Shown: positions 51,383-60,487, counted from the stretch's first letter. The stretch is 64,000 bases of DNA from Dysosmobacter sp. Marseille-Q4140 (GCA_018228705.1 CP073694.1:310001-374000), one strand, 5' to 3'. The notes: generated from the letters alone by a model not told the origin. A program made the numbers and translations.

Positions 51383-52504
51383 TCACACCGCGCGCTTAAT
51401 GAGACGGGTGGTTGCCTTGTTGTAAATGTTGATCTTGTCCTGGTCAATGATGGCCCAGACTTTCTGATCCAACTCGTAGTGAGCCTGGCCGATCTCCTTG
51501 GACAGGAATTCATCCTGTCCGGCCACCAGCGTAACGATGGTCTCGGAACCAGCGGGCTGGCTGGCGTAGACAGTGACGGGAATGGCGCCGTCCACCGGCT
51601 CCCGGGAGATGATGACCTGTTCAGGCCGGATAGCCAGCACGCAGTCGAACTCGCCGCTCTTGGGGAACTCCTCATTGGTCAAATCCTTACCCGGGAAGGT
51701 ATGGCCGCCCAGGTCGCTCTTGACCACCAGCTGGCCGTTCTTCATCTCGGCCTTCCCGTCCAGCAGGTTGATGCGGGGGTTGCCGATGAAGTCGGCAGCC
51801 TCCAGGTCGATGGGGTTGTTGTACAGCTCCAGAGGCGTTGCCACCTGGTTCAGAGCGCCTTCCTTGAACAGGGCGATCTTGGTGGACATGGTCAGAGCCT
51901 CGACCTGGTCGTGGGTGACGTAGATGATGGTTGTGCCCAGTTCCTTGTGCAGGCGCTGCAGCTCGGCGCGCATGTCCAGACGGAGCCTAGCATCCAGGTT
52001 GGACAACGGCTCATCCAGCAGCAGCAGCTTGGGGCTGGAGGCCACAGCACGTGCAATGGCCACGCGCTGCTGCTGGCCGCCGGACAGCTCAGTGGGATAG
52101 CGGTCCTTGTACTGCTCAATCCGCATCATCCGCAGAGAGTCCATCACCCGCTTGTCGATCTCTTCCTTGGCCATCTTCTGGATCTTCAGGCCGAAGGCAA
52201 TGTTGTTGTAGACCGTCATGTGGGGCCACAGGGCGTAGGACTGGAACACCAGGTTCAGTCCACGCTTGCTGGGCTCGGCATAGTAGGCGTCATCGGCGTT
52301 GATCATCTCCACGCCGTCGATGGTCATGATGCCGTTCTGGGGGCGCTCCAGACCGGACACCACGCGCAGCGTAGTGGTCTTGCCGCAGCCGGAGGGGCCC
52401 AGCAGCGTCATGAAGTCGCCGTCCTCAATGGTCAGGTTGATGTCCCGCAGGACGTGGTTATCGCCATAAAATTTATCAATATGTTTTAATTCAATACGAC
52501 TCAT
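51383..52504 (-). CDS. ABC transporter ATP-binding protein
   Basis: 373 residues. Walker A is LLGPSGCGKTTTLRVVSG (near residue 34), signature TELSGGQQQRVAIARAV, Walker B LLLLDEPLSNLDARLRLD, switch His in YVTHDQVEALT. The C-terminal 130 residues form a TOBE-like regulatory domain with CVLAIRPEQVII. The type matches ATPases of ferric/sugar-phosphate (AfuC) and CUT1 importers. GGATAAGGCG precedes the ATG. It lies between the permease and binding-protein genes. Confidence 0.93.
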   Translation of the reverse strand: MSRIELKHIDKFYGDNHVLRDINLTIEDGDFMTLLGPSGCGKTTTLRVVSGLERPQNGIMTIDGVEMINADDAYYAEPSKRGLNLVFQSYALWPHMTVYNNIAFGLKIQKMAKEEIDKRVMDSLRMMRIEQYKDRYPTELSGGQQQRVAIARAVASSPKLLLLDEPLSNLDARLRLDMRAELQRLHKELGTTIIYVTHDQVEALTMSTKIALFKEGALNQVATPLELYNNPIDLEAADFIGNPRINLLDGKAEMKNGQLVVKSDLGGHTFPGKDLTNEEFPKSGEFDCVLAIRPEQVIISREPVDGAIPVTVYASQPAGSETIVTLVAGQDEFLSKEIGQAHYELDQKVWAIIDQDKINIYNKATTRLIKRAV

Positions 52505-52563
52505 ATGGTTCGCCTTATCCTTTCTGTTCTGTCATAAAACGGTCAGGGTCCGGGTACCTGGGA

Positions 52564-54399
52564 TCAGCCCCAGCTCTTGCCGATATCGGCGCCGAACCGG
52601 TTGGCGATGATATAGCACACCAGGATGAACAGCAGCACAACGACGGAAATGGCGTCGGCCATCTGGTTGTAACCGTCCTGGGAATACGTGAAGGCCAGGT
52701 AGGACATGGTCCGGGTAGTGGGAGTCATCATGATGATGATCAGGTCCAGCTCCTTGGCAATGGAGATGAAGGTCAGCATGAAGCCGGAGATGAAGCCGTT
52801 CTTCGCCAGAGGCACGATAATGGAGGCCATCCGTTTCCAGAAGCTGGCACCGGCAATGTCTGCTGCCTCCTCCAGCTCCACACTGATGGACAACATGTTG
52901 GCCGTACCGGATTTACTGGCAAAGGGGAAGTGCTTGACCACGGAGGTCAGAACGATCAGGGTAAAGGTGCCGTACAGGGAGGGGATCAGGCCGCCGAAAT
53001 GAGGCACGGAGAACATGGCGAAGTACATGGTGGAGAAGGCGATGCCGCTCATCAGGTAGGGCACGAACACCAACTGCTCCGTCAGGTTGCCGTACCACTT
53101 GCCGCGGCCGCGGGAACTGATGTAGCCCAGGAACTGGCCGCAAATGGCGGTGATGATAGAGGCGATCAGGGTCAGGCGGACCGTGTTCCACAGAGCGCTC
53201 AGGAACTCCTTGCTGCGGAAGATGCCGGGCAGGTTGATGTACTTGTCAGCCTCGCCCACGGTGCCGATCCAGTTGTAAAGCGTCAGGTTGTCGAGGCCGT
53301 AGCCGTTGCCGGTGGTAACCTGGAAGGTCTCCATGATCAGCACGAACATGGGCATTACCATGGCCAGGAACAGGAACACCACCAGGAAGGCCATCAGGGG
53401 AGTCTTGGCCTTGCCCAGAGGCATCAGGGTGTGCCGGCCGCCCTTGCCGCCCACGGTGGCATAGGACTTGCGGACGCCCACCACTCTCTGGTTGGAGAAG
53501 ATGATGGCCGCAGCCAGGCCCACCAGCACCAGGCTCATGGCATAGCCGACGCCCTGGGGACCCTGGTCGATGAACACACGCATCTTGGTGGCCAGGGTGT
53601 AGAAACCGATGCGGTTGCCCAGGTTGGCCGCCACACCGTATGTACCGATGGACTTACTGATGGTCATGATCATGGCCGACAGGATGGACGGCATGATCAG
53701 GGGCAGGGTGATGTGGCGCAGGATCTGGGGCTTGCTGGCGCCCTGGATCTCGCCCATCTCCTCCAGCTCGGAGTTGATGGAGCGAAGCGCGCCGGAAACC
53801 ATGATATAGGAAAATGCGTAGTAGTGCATGGACATGCAGAGGATGATGGCGATGGGTCCATAGGCCAGCCAGTCAGGGATGGGGAGTCCCATGCCGGCCA
53901 GGAATCCATCGGCGCCGCTGGTGGCATTGCGGAACACGGCCAGCCAGCTCAAAGCCTTGGTCCAGGAGGGGATCATGTAGGGGATGATCACCAGCATGCT
54001 CAGGGCCTTCTTGCCGGGGATGTCGGTACGGACCATCAGCCATGCCAGAACGGAGCCCAGCGGCACAGAGATGACCACCACGCACGCGCCGATGATCAGC
54101 GAGTTGAGCAGAGGCTCCCACAAAACGGCCTTTGACATGTTGCTGGCCAGCATGTACGTCCAGTAGTAAAGGGTGAAGTCGCCCACCTGGGCGCCTTCAA
54201 TTCTCCGCCGCATGACCTCGGCCTGGGCCGCGGTGAACGTGGTGGAGATCATGGTCAGCAGGGGGATGATGATCAGGCAGAACAAGATCACCAGGCTCAC
54301 CAGCACGACCATGTTGAACGGGTTCGTCACCACGTTCAAGATCAGGTTCTTCAGCCGCTTCTTGGTCAGCGGCTTTTTGGGGAGGGCTTTCTTTGACAC
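52564..54399 (-). CDS. ABC transporter permease, two fused permease domains
   Basis: 611 residues, about twelve membrane segments. Two EAA loops, which contact the ATPase, are visible: EEMGEIQGASKPQILRHITL (near residue 240) and LEEAADIAGASFWKRMASII (near residue 515). Such fused permeases occur in ThiP, FbpB, AfuB and phosphonate importers. Translation starts at GTG 54399 after AAAGAGGTG. It is the first gene of a leftward operon (permease, ATPase, binding protein, membrane protein, HAD 4) behind a perfect LacI-type operator. Confidence 0.92.
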   Translation of the reverse strand: MSKKALPKKPLTKKRLKNLILNVVTNPFNMVVLVSLVILFCLIIIPLLTMISTTFTAAQAEVMRRRIEGAQVGDFTLYYWTYMLASNMSKAVLWEPLLNSLIIGACVVVISVPLGSVLAWLMVRTDIPGKKALSMLVIIPYMIPSWTKALSWLAVFRNATSGADGFLAGMGLPIPDWLAYGPIAIILCMSMHYYAFSYIMVSGALRSINSELEEMGEIQGASKPQILRHITLPLIMPSILSAMIMTISKSIGTYGVAANLGNRIGFYTLATKMRVFIDQGPQGVGYAMSLVLVGLAAAIIFSNQRVVGVRKSYATVGGKGGRHTLMPLGKAKTPLMAFLVVFLFLAMVMPMFVLIMETFQVTTGNGYGLDNLTLYNWIGTVGEADKYINLPGIFRSKEFLSALWNTVRLTLIASIITAICGQFLGYISSRGRGKWYGNLTEQLVFVPYLMSGIAFSTMYFAMFSVPHFGGLIPSLYGTFTLIVLTSVVKHFPFASKSGTANMLSISVELEEAADIAGASFWKRMASIIVPLAKNGFISGFMLTFISIAKELDLIIIMMTPTTRTMSYLAFTYSQDGYNQMADAISVVVLLFILVCYIIANRFGADIGKSWG

Positions 54400-54518
54400 G
54401 ATAACACCTCTTTCTGATTACTGCCGGATGTCCGACGGGGGCTTTTTTCCTCTTTCTTTTCTCTCTCACATCCATTTTTTCAAATTTTGCGGTCCCCGTT
54501 TGCAGAAAAACCAATATT

Positions 54519-54532
54519 CGCAAACGTTTGCG
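54519..54532. promoter_or_regulatory. LacI-type operator of the transporter operon
   Basis: A perfect 14-bp palindrome CGCAAACGTTTGCG. Its centre lies 21.5 bp past the end of the -10 box, the same as at the HAD-mutase operon. Confidence 0.8.
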
Positions 54533-54546
54533 CTCCTTCTACAACT

Positions 54547-54575
54547 ATTATCAGTTCTTTTCAAGGATTTGTCAA
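54547..54575 (-). promoter_or_regulatory. Promoter of the transporter operon
   Basis: Minus strand TTGACA (54570-54575), 17-bp spacer, GATAAT (54547-54552). Confidence 0.78.
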
Positions 54576-54734
54576 TTCGTATTTTTGCTATTTTGTTTAC
54601 AAAATTTTTATGGATTTTAACAATTTTCATATAAAAAGCATAAATGAGTTCTACGCTTTTTATGCACTTTTTTTGAGTTCAATTTTCACTTCACTTGTAA
54701 ACTTTGTCAAAATCGAATACGTTTTCGTGAAAAG

Positions 54735-56471
54735 TTACGATGAAAACTGCGCTTTATACAGCTTTGCGTAAATTCCTCCCTGCTTCAGCAGCTGATCATG
54801 GGTCCCCTGCTCCGCCACGCGGCCGCCGTCCAGCACCAGGATCTGATCCGCCTTGCGGACCGTCACCAGCCGGTGGGCGATGACAAAGCAGGTTCTCCCC
54901 TGCCGCAGCCGCTCCAGCGCGGCGCGGATCTGCTCCTCCGTCTCCGTGTCCACGTCGGAGGTAGCCTCGTCCATAATGACCACATCGGCGTTGGAGAGGA
55001 AGCACCGGGCGATGGCCAGCAGCTGCCGCTGGCCCTTGGAGATGCCGGCACCCTCGTCGGTTAGGACAGTATCGTAGCCGTCCGGCAGGGACATGAGAAA
55101 CCGATGGATACAGGCGGCCTTGGCAGCCTCCACGATCTGCTCCCGGGTGGCGCCCGGCGTGCCGTAGGCGATGTTCTCGGCAATGGTGCCGCCGAAGAGC
55201 CAGGTGTCCTGGAGCACCATGGCCAGGCGGCGGCGCAGGCCGTCCCGGGCGTAGGATTCCAGCGGCCGGCCGTCCACGGTGATATCGCCTCCCTGCCGCT
55301 GGTAGAATCGCAGCAGCAGCGACACCAGGGTGGTCTTGCCCGCCCCGGTGGTACCCACCACCGCCACCATGCTGCCGGCAGGGACGTCGGCGGTGAAATC
55401 CCGCAGCACCGGCCGGTCCGGGTCGTAGCCGAACTCCACGTGCCGGAAGGAAATGGCTCCCTCCAGATGCGCCGGGTCCAGAGCCCCCGGCGGATCCGCC
55501 GGCTCCGGCTCCTGGTCCAGCAGGTCCAGCACCCGCTCCGCCGCCGCCACGGAGGCCTGGAGGTCGCTGAGCAGGTTGGCGGCCTCCCGGATGGGACCGG
55601 AGAACTTCCGGGAGTACAGCACAAAGGAAGTGAGGCTGCCGATGGAGATGCCCCCTCCGATGAACAGCAGTCCGCCGAACACACTGATGGCCGCCAGGGA
55701 CAGGTTGTTGATGAAGTTGACGGAGGGGCCCAGGGAGGCGCTGGCACAGTCCGCCCGGTAGTAGGCCCGGGAGGCCTCGTCGTTGCGTTCCTCGAACTGA
55801 CGCAGGTCCTCGGCCTCCACGCCATAGGCGCGGATGGCCCGCTGGCGGCCGATGCGCTCCTCAGCAAAGCCATTGAGCGCGCCCAACTCCCTGGACCGCA
55901 GCCGGAACAGGGGGTGGATCCGCCGCATCTGGAGCCGGGTCAGCACTGCGGACAGCGGCACCGTCACGAAGAACACCACCGCCAGCCGGGGCGAGAGCAC
56001 CAGAAGCATCACAAAGGACCCAGCCACCGTCAGCAGGCTGGTGCAGATCTGCAAAAGGTCTGTGGAGAGGGTGGCGTTGACCGTGTCTACATCGTAGCAG
56101 ATGCGGCTGATGAGATCCCCGGCGGGGTGGGTGTCGAAATACTGGACCGGCAGTTCGCTCATCCGGTGGAAGGCGGCCTTCCGCAGGTCGTAGGACACGG
56201 CCTGGCCCACCTGGATCAGCTTGGCGGAGACCAGATAGTTCAGCCCCGCCGCCAGGGCGCAGCAGACCAGCATCCCGGCGCAGTTGCGCAGCACAGTGGG
56301 AAAGTCCACGCCTCCCGGCTCCGTACCCACGGCGTCCAGCGCCCAGCCGGACAGCAGCGGCACCGTCAGCGTCAGCAGGTTGGCGCACACCATCAGCACC
56401 GTGATGCCCGCAAGGGTCAGAAGGTAGGGGCGCAGAAAGCGGCCCAGCCGCAGCAGCAGATGCTTTTTCAT
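54735..56471 (-). CDS. ABC exporter subunit B (intact Walker B)
   Basis: 578 residues: six membrane helices (1-310) then an ATPase domain. Walker A is VGTTGAGKTTLVSLLL, Walker B VVIMDEATSDVDTET with the catalytic Glu, and the switch His is in FVIAHRLVTV. The signature, however, is degenerate (ISKGQRQ rather than LSGGQ). This pairs with the upstream subunit, which has the opposite defects. The 4-nt overlap (ATGA) with that gene supports a heterodimer of the BmrCD/LmrCD type. Likely export of drugs, lipids or peptides. Confidence 0.92.
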   Translation of the reverse strand: MKKHLLLRLGRFLRPYLLTLAGITVLMVCANLLTLTVPLLSGWALDAVGTEPGGVDFPTVLRNCAGMLVCCALAAGLNYLVSAKLIQVGQAVSYDLRKAAFHRMSELPVQYFDTHPAGDLISRICYDVDTVNATLSTDLLQICTSLLTVAGSFVMLLVLSPRLAVVFFVTVPLSAVLTRLQMRRIHPLFRLRSRELGALNGFAEERIGRQRAIRAYGVEAEDLRQFEERNDEASRAYYRADCASASLGPSVNFINNLSLAAISVFGGLLFIGGGISIGSLTSFVLYSRKFSGPIREAANLLSDLQASVAAAERVLDLLDQEPEPADPPGALDPAHLEGAISFRHVEFGYDPDRPVLRDFTADVPAGSMVAVVGTTGAGKTTLVSLLLRFYQRQGGDITVDGRPLESYARDGLRRRLAMVLQDTWLFGGTIAENIAYGTPGATREQIVEAAKAACIHRFLMSLPDGYDTVLTDEGAGISKGQRQLLAIARCFLSNADVVIMDEATSDVDTETEEQIRAALERLRQGRTCFVIAHRLVTVRKADQILVLDGGRVAEQGTHDQLLKQGGIYAKLYKAQFSS

Positions 56472-58183
56472 ACCGCTCCCTCCCCCATCTGCAGCTCCGC
56501 CATCTGGCGGTAGCGCGCGCAGGTCTCCAGCAGCTCACGGTGGCTGCCCTGGGCGTCGATGCGTCCGCTCTCCAGCACCAGGATGCGGTCCGCCTCCCGG
56601 ACGGAGGAGACCCGCTCGGAGATCACCACCAGCGTCACGCCCGGCAGGTCCCGGCGCAGCGCCGCCCGCAGGGCCGCCGCCGTCCGGTAGTCCAGGGCGC
56701 TGTCGGCGCTGTCCAGAATCAGAATCTCCGGATCACCCGCCAGGGCCCGGGCAATCAGCAGCCGCTGCCGCTGGCCGCCGGAGAGGTTGGCGCCCCGCAG
56801 GTCCACGCGGGTGTCCAGCCCCTGGGGCAGCGTCTCGATGAACTCCCAGGCCTGGGCGGTGCGGGCCGCGGCCTCCACCGCCTCCCGGCTGAGGCCCCGC
56901 AGGAAGGAGATGTTCTCATACACGCTGCCGGCGATCAGGGTGTCCCCCTGGAACGCCACGCCGAAGCGCGTCTGCAATTCCCGGCGTTCCTGGGTCCGGA
57001 CATCCTTTCCGCCGACCCAGACCACGCCGCCGTCGGCGTCGTACAGCCGCAGCAGCAGAGAGATCAGGGTGGTCTTGCCGCTGCCGGTGGGCCCCAGGAT
57101 GCCCAGCATCTGTCCCTTCTCCAGGGTGAAGGACGCCTGCTCCAGGTCCGGCTCCACGCCCAGGTAGGAGAAGGTGGCGTTCTCCATGCCCAGGATGCCG
57201 GGCCGCACCTCCTCCGCCTCCGCAGGCTCCACCGTCTGTTCCAGAGGGGCCTGGAGGATCTCCCGGATGCGGCGGGCGGAGGCGGCGCCCTTGCTGATGC
57301 GCACAAAGACCTTGGCGATGCCCAGCGTGGCGCTCTGGATCAGAGTGAAATAGGTCAAAAAGGCCACGATCTGGCCCCGCTGCATCCGTCCGGCGTCCAC
57401 CCACAAAGCGCCCACCAGCACCACCAGCGTCAGTCCCGTGTTCAGCAGGAAGTCCGTGATGGGATTGGTCATGGCCATGACCCAGCCAGCCTGCTCCTCC
57501 GCCCGGCGGGAGGCATGGTTGGCGGTCTCGAACCGCTCCCGCTCTCGGCCCTGGCAGGCCAGGGCCTTGATGACCCGGACGCCGGAGGCATTCTCCCGCA
57601 GGATGCGGACCACCGTGTCCACCGCCTGCTGGGCCTGGGTGTAGAAGGGGATGCCCCGGCGGGTCACCAGGGTGATGGTCAGGAAGGTCAGCAGGCTCAC
57701 CGCCAGCTGGACCAAGGCCAGCACCGGCTGCTGGAGGAAGGTCAGCACCAGTCCGCCCAGCACCAGCATGGGCGCCCGGATGCCGCCCCGCTGGACCTTG
57801 TCGAACATCTGGTGGACGTTGTAGGTGTCGTTGGTCAGCCGGGACACCATGGAGGAGGCGGAGAACCGGTCCATCTGGGCGCAGGAAAGGGCCTGTACCC
57901 GGCGGTACAGATCCCGGCGCAGCTCCCGGGTCACCTCCATGGAGACCCAGGCGGCCATGCGGTTGGCGGTGATGTTGCAGGCGGCGGCAGCAAAGGCCAG
58001 CACGCCCATCAGAGCGCCGGTCCGCCAGATGGCCGGCAGATCCCGGGCAGGCACCAGGTCATCGATGACCGCGGCCAGCAGCAGCGGCAGCACCAGCTCT
58101 AAGATCGCGGCGGTGAACTTGATGGTGCCCCCCACGGCCACCCGGCCCGTATAGGGCTTCAGATACCCCAAAACCACTTTCAC
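56468..58183 (-). CDS. ABC exporter subunit A (degenerate ATP site)
   Basis: 571 residues: six helices then an ATPase domain. Walker A GPTGSGKTTLISLLL and signature NLSGGQRQRLLIARAL are normal. The Walker B end reads LILDSADSALD, with Ser in place of the catalytic Glu, and the switch loop reads VISERVSSV, with Glu in place of His. So its own ATP site cannot hydrolyse, while its signature completes the partner's site. The GTG start at 58183 has a weak ribosome site. A CAAACGTTTACG site lies in its leader, close to the LacI-type operator. Confidence 0.92.
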   Translation of the reverse strand: MKVVLGYLKPYTGRVAVGGTIKFTAAILELVLPLLLAAVIDDLVPARDLPAIWRTGALMGVLAFAAAACNITANRMAAWVSMEVTRELRRDLYRRVQALSCAQMDRFSASSMVSRLTNDTYNVHQMFDKVQRGGIRAPMLVLGGLVLTFLQQPVLALVQLAVSLLTFLTITLVTRRGIPFYTQAQQAVDTVVRILRENASGVRVIKALACQGRERERFETANHASRRAEEQAGWVMAMTNPITDFLLNTGLTLVVLVGALWVDAGRMQRGQIVAFLTYFTLIQSATLGIAKVFVRISKGAASARRIREILQAPLEQTVEPAEAEEVRPGILGMENATFSYLGVEPDLEQASFTLEKGQMLGILGPTGSGKTTLISLLLRLYDADGGVVWVGGKDVRTQERRELQTRFGVAFQGDTLIAGSVYENISFLRGLSREAVEAAARTAQAWEFIETLPQGLDTRVDLRGANLSGGQRQRLLIARALAGDPEILILDSADSALDYRTAAALRAALRRDLPGVTLVVISERVSSVREADRILVLESGRIDAQGSHRELLETCARYRQMAELQMGEGAV

Positions 58184-58201
58184 GGCAGCATCCCATTCTT
58201 T

Positions 58202-58215
58202 CTCAAACGTTTACG
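58202..58215. promoter_or_regulatory. Degenerate LacI-type site at the exporter operon
   Basis: CTCAAACGTTTACG keeps the CAAACGTTT core. Its centre is about 19.5 bp past the predicted -10 box, near the geometry of the two strong sites. Confidence 0.45.
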
Positions 58216-58227
58216 CCATTTTATATA

Positions 58228-58255
58228 AGCATACCATACAGCATCCGGAAATCAA
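58228..58255 (-). promoter_or_regulatory. Promoter of the exporter operon
   Basis: Minus strand TTGATT (58250-58255), 16-bp spacer, TATGCT (58228-58233). Confidence 0.55.
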
Positions 58256-58316
58256 TTCGCATTTTGTTGCAAATCACAAGGAAACTTTTGGAGCGTCTTT
58301 CTCCGGGGGACGGCGC

Positions 58317-58352
58317 AAAAAGGCGGCCCCGGCTTGCGCCGGAGCCGCCTTC
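58317..58352 (-). terminator. Terminator of the GntR-ABC operon
   Basis: Stem AAGGCGGC-CCGGC with loop GCAA and TTTTTG on the minus strand, 16 bp past the last stop. Confidence 0.85.
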
Positions 58353-58367
58353 TGGGTTGTTTTCCGC

Positions 58368-59750
58368 CTATGGCAGGCGGACGGTCAGCGGGTCCGTCTC
58401 CTCCATCCAACAGCTGTTTTCCCGGTCCTGGCCGAGGGTGTAAGTGCCCAGATATTCCAGTCCATCCCCGCCGTACAGCGCCAGGAAGCTGGCGCAGCTC
58501 CAGCCGATCTGCCCAGCGAGGGCCAGACGCTCCCCGTCGTAGTCCATGGTGGTCTCTCCGTAAGTGAAGTCGAGCCCCGCCTCCTGCAGCTGCCGGAAGC
58601 TGCCCTCCAGGTCCGGCCGGAAGGTCTGGTCCGCCGTCTCCACCACCCGGAAGCGGTCTCCCGCCTTCACCACCAGGTAGTCCTCCCGGATCCAGACCCG
58701 GTCCGGTCCCGTCTCCGCCCCCTCCAGCACCGGAAAATCCGCCAGGACGGCGCCCGTCCCGTCCAGCACCGTCAGGGTCAGGGTGCCCTCCTGCCGGGTG
58801 AAGAGGAACAGTTCGCCCTCCTCGCCGCCCCAGAGGCTGACCTGGGCGGCGGCCGCCGGGTCCACGGGGCAGACCCGGACCGGGTCGCCCAGCCGGACCA
58901 CATAGGTGTCCTTCCCATAGTCCTCTCCGGCGCTCTCCAGTTCCACGGGCAGGAAATAGACCCCGTAGCCCAGGGGGAACAAACTGGTGTCCAGAGGCGT
59001 CTCTCCCTGGCTTCCGCTGAGGAGGAAGTAGACGCCGCCCTCCCGGACCACGGAGAATGTGGTGAGGTCGGGGAGCTGTTCGAAGCCAGCGCTGCCGAAG
59101 CTCTGTACGTTCCCCTTGGCGTCCTTGCCAATGCTGATCGTCAGCAGGGCATCCTCCGGCACCGGAATGGGAAAGTACGTCCGCATCAGCTCCTGGAGCT
59201 GCTGCTCCGGCCACTCGGCCCCCTCCTCGATCACAAAGCTGTACGACTCCGCCGCCGGCAGCAGATCGACGATGCTGTCCTGTAGAAAGAGGGGATACGT
59301 CTCGTAGTAGTCCCGCAGATGCACGGTCTCCGTGTAGTCCGTGGTCCCGGCGGGACAGCGGGAGGCCACGTCGTTGAACGGCTTCTCCATCCCGGCCTGG
59401 TCCTCGACCTCGTCATCCCGGTCCGTCGGGCCGAAATTGCCCCAGATGTCCAGATAGATCCCGTCCGGCTGCCGGAGGCTCTCAGGCAGCCGCTCCCGGT
59501 AGCTGAAGGTGTACGCCGTGTCACTGACGGTCTCCGCGCCGGCAGTGATCTCCGTCTCCCAGAACAGGTGCCGGTCCAGGGTGGTCCGCACCTCCAGCGT
59601 CACGCCCTCTGCCCGGGCGGGATCCCCCGCAAGCACCTGCCGCTCCGCCGTCACCGCCTCCCGCCGGGCGTAAACGGCTCCGTGGGCCCAGGCGGTGACG
59701 CCCACGGACAGGGCCGCCAGCACCGCCAGTATACAAAATCGGATCCGCAT
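58368..59750 (-). CDS. Hypothetical membrane-anchored protein of the GntR-ABC operon
   Basis: 460 residues. An N-terminal hydrophobic segment (FCILAVLAALSVGVTAWA, residues 5-22) is a signal or anchor. The rest is soluble and beta-rich, with no motif I recognise. ATG 59750 follows GGGAGG. It is the last gene of an operon with a GntR regulator, two membrane proteins and an ABC ATPase, as in YtrABCDEF-like loci. A role outside the membrane alongside the transporter is plausible. Confidence 0.72.
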   Translation of the reverse strand: MRIRFCILAVLAALSVGVTAWAHGAVYARREAVTAERQVLAGDPARAEGVTLEVRTTLDRHLFWETEITAGAETVSDTAYTFSYRERLPESLRQPDGIYLDIWGNFGPTDRDDEVEDQAGMEKPFNDVASRCPAGTTDYTETVHLRDYYETYPLFLQDSIVDLLPAAESYSFVIEEGAEWPEQQLQELMRTYFPIPVPEDALLTISIGKDAKGNVQSFGSAGFEQLPDLTTFSVVREGGVYFLLSGSQGETPLDTSLFPLGYGVYFLPVELESAGEDYGKDTYVVRLGDPVRVCPVDPAAAAQVSLWGGEEGELFLFTRQEGTLTLTVLDGTGAVLADFPVLEGAETGPDRVWIREDYLVVKAGDRFRVVETADQTFRPDLEGSFRQLQEAGLDFTYGETTMDYDGERLALAGQIGWSCASFLALYGGDGLEYLGTYTLGQDRENSCWMEETDPLTVRLP

Positions 59751-59761
59751 GGCTGCCTCCC

Positions 59762-60487
59762 TCACTCCGTCAGGTCCGACAGGGCACGGCTCACCCGGTC
59801 GGGCCGGTAGTGGTACGTCTCCTTCACATAGGTCATCAGGTCCCGGCCGGAGTCCTCCAGGGCCTCCATGCTGGTGTCCCCCACGATCTTCCCCCGGCGG
59901 ATCAGCACCGCCCGGCCGATGAAGTTCTGGACCTCCTCCAGCAGGTGGGTGGAGAGGATCACCGTCTCCGTGGGCTCCAGGATGCCCAGCAGCACCTTGT
60001 AGAAGTCCTCCCGGTTGAACACGTCGTTTCCGGCGAAGGGCTCGTCCATGAGGATGTAGTCGGCCCCCTGGCTCAGGGCCAGAATGACCTCGAACTGGTT
60101 CTTCTGGCCGGTGGAGAAGTGCCGCAGGAGCTTGCCGGACGGCAGCTCGAAAAACTCCATCAGCGCCCGGAACCGCTTGTCCCGGAAGGCCGGGAAGTGC
60201 GCCTGATAGAATACCCGGTGGTCCTCCGCGGTCAGCCCGGGGAAAAAGGAGTGCTCGCAGGTGGCAAAGGACAGCCGGGCGATGTTCTTCCCGGTGATGG
60301 GCTCGCCGTCCAGGGTGACGGTCCCCCGATGGCGCAGCAGGCCCAGAATGCACTTGAGCAGGGTGGTCTTGCCGGCGCCGTTCTCTCCGAACAGTCCCAC
60401 GATCTCCCCCTGGGGGATCGTCAGGGACACGCCGTCCAGGGCCCGCTTGGCGCCGTAGCTTTTGACGACTTCCTTCAATTCGATCAT
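59762..60487 (-). CDS. ABC transporter ATP-binding protein of the GntR operon
   Basis: 241 residues. Walker A is LFGENGAGKTTLLKCILG, Walker B YILMDEPFAGND, and switch His in ILSTHLLEEVQ. The signature is unusual (HFSTGQKNQFEV instead of LSGGQ). GGAGGG precedes ATG 60487. The start overlaps the stop of the upstream membrane-protein gene. The type fits YtrB-like ATPases of small efflux or bacitracin/cell-wall stress transporters. Confidence 0.9.
   Translation of the reverse strand: MIELKEVVKSYGAKRALDGVSLTIPQGEIVGLFGENGAGKTTLLKCILGLLRHRGTVTLDGEPITGKNIARLSFATCEHSFFPGLTAEDHRVFYQAHFPAFRDKRFRALMEFFELPSGKLLRHFSTGQKNQFEVILALSQGADYILMDEPFAGNDVFNREDFYKVLLGILEPTETVILSTHLLEEVQNFIGRAVLIRRGKIVGDTSMEALEDSGRDLMTYVKETYHYRPDRVSRALSDLTE

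Larger units (their letters stand above)
54400..54734. other. Control region of the transporter operon
   Basis: A 335-bp gap without a gene. It contains the promoter, the palindromic operator and a leader of about 140 nt. The left part of the operon leader and the segment 54580-54734 are AT-rich with no further recognised signal, including none that clearly ends the exporter operon. Confidence 0.6.

Noticed and set aside
50015..54399. Assignment of the importer as a ferric iron transporter
   Set aside because: The architecture matches FbpABC, but sugar-phosphate, thiamine and phosphonate importers share it, no ferric-binding tyrosine pair was evident, and the neighbours are phosphate-ester enzymes.
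40989..58215. The GCAAACGTTTGC sites as CcpA catabolite-response elements
   Set aside because: They resemble cre but have GC/GC at the outer positions. The perfect copies sit only at the two operons around the local LacI gene. Not excluded for the weaker copies.
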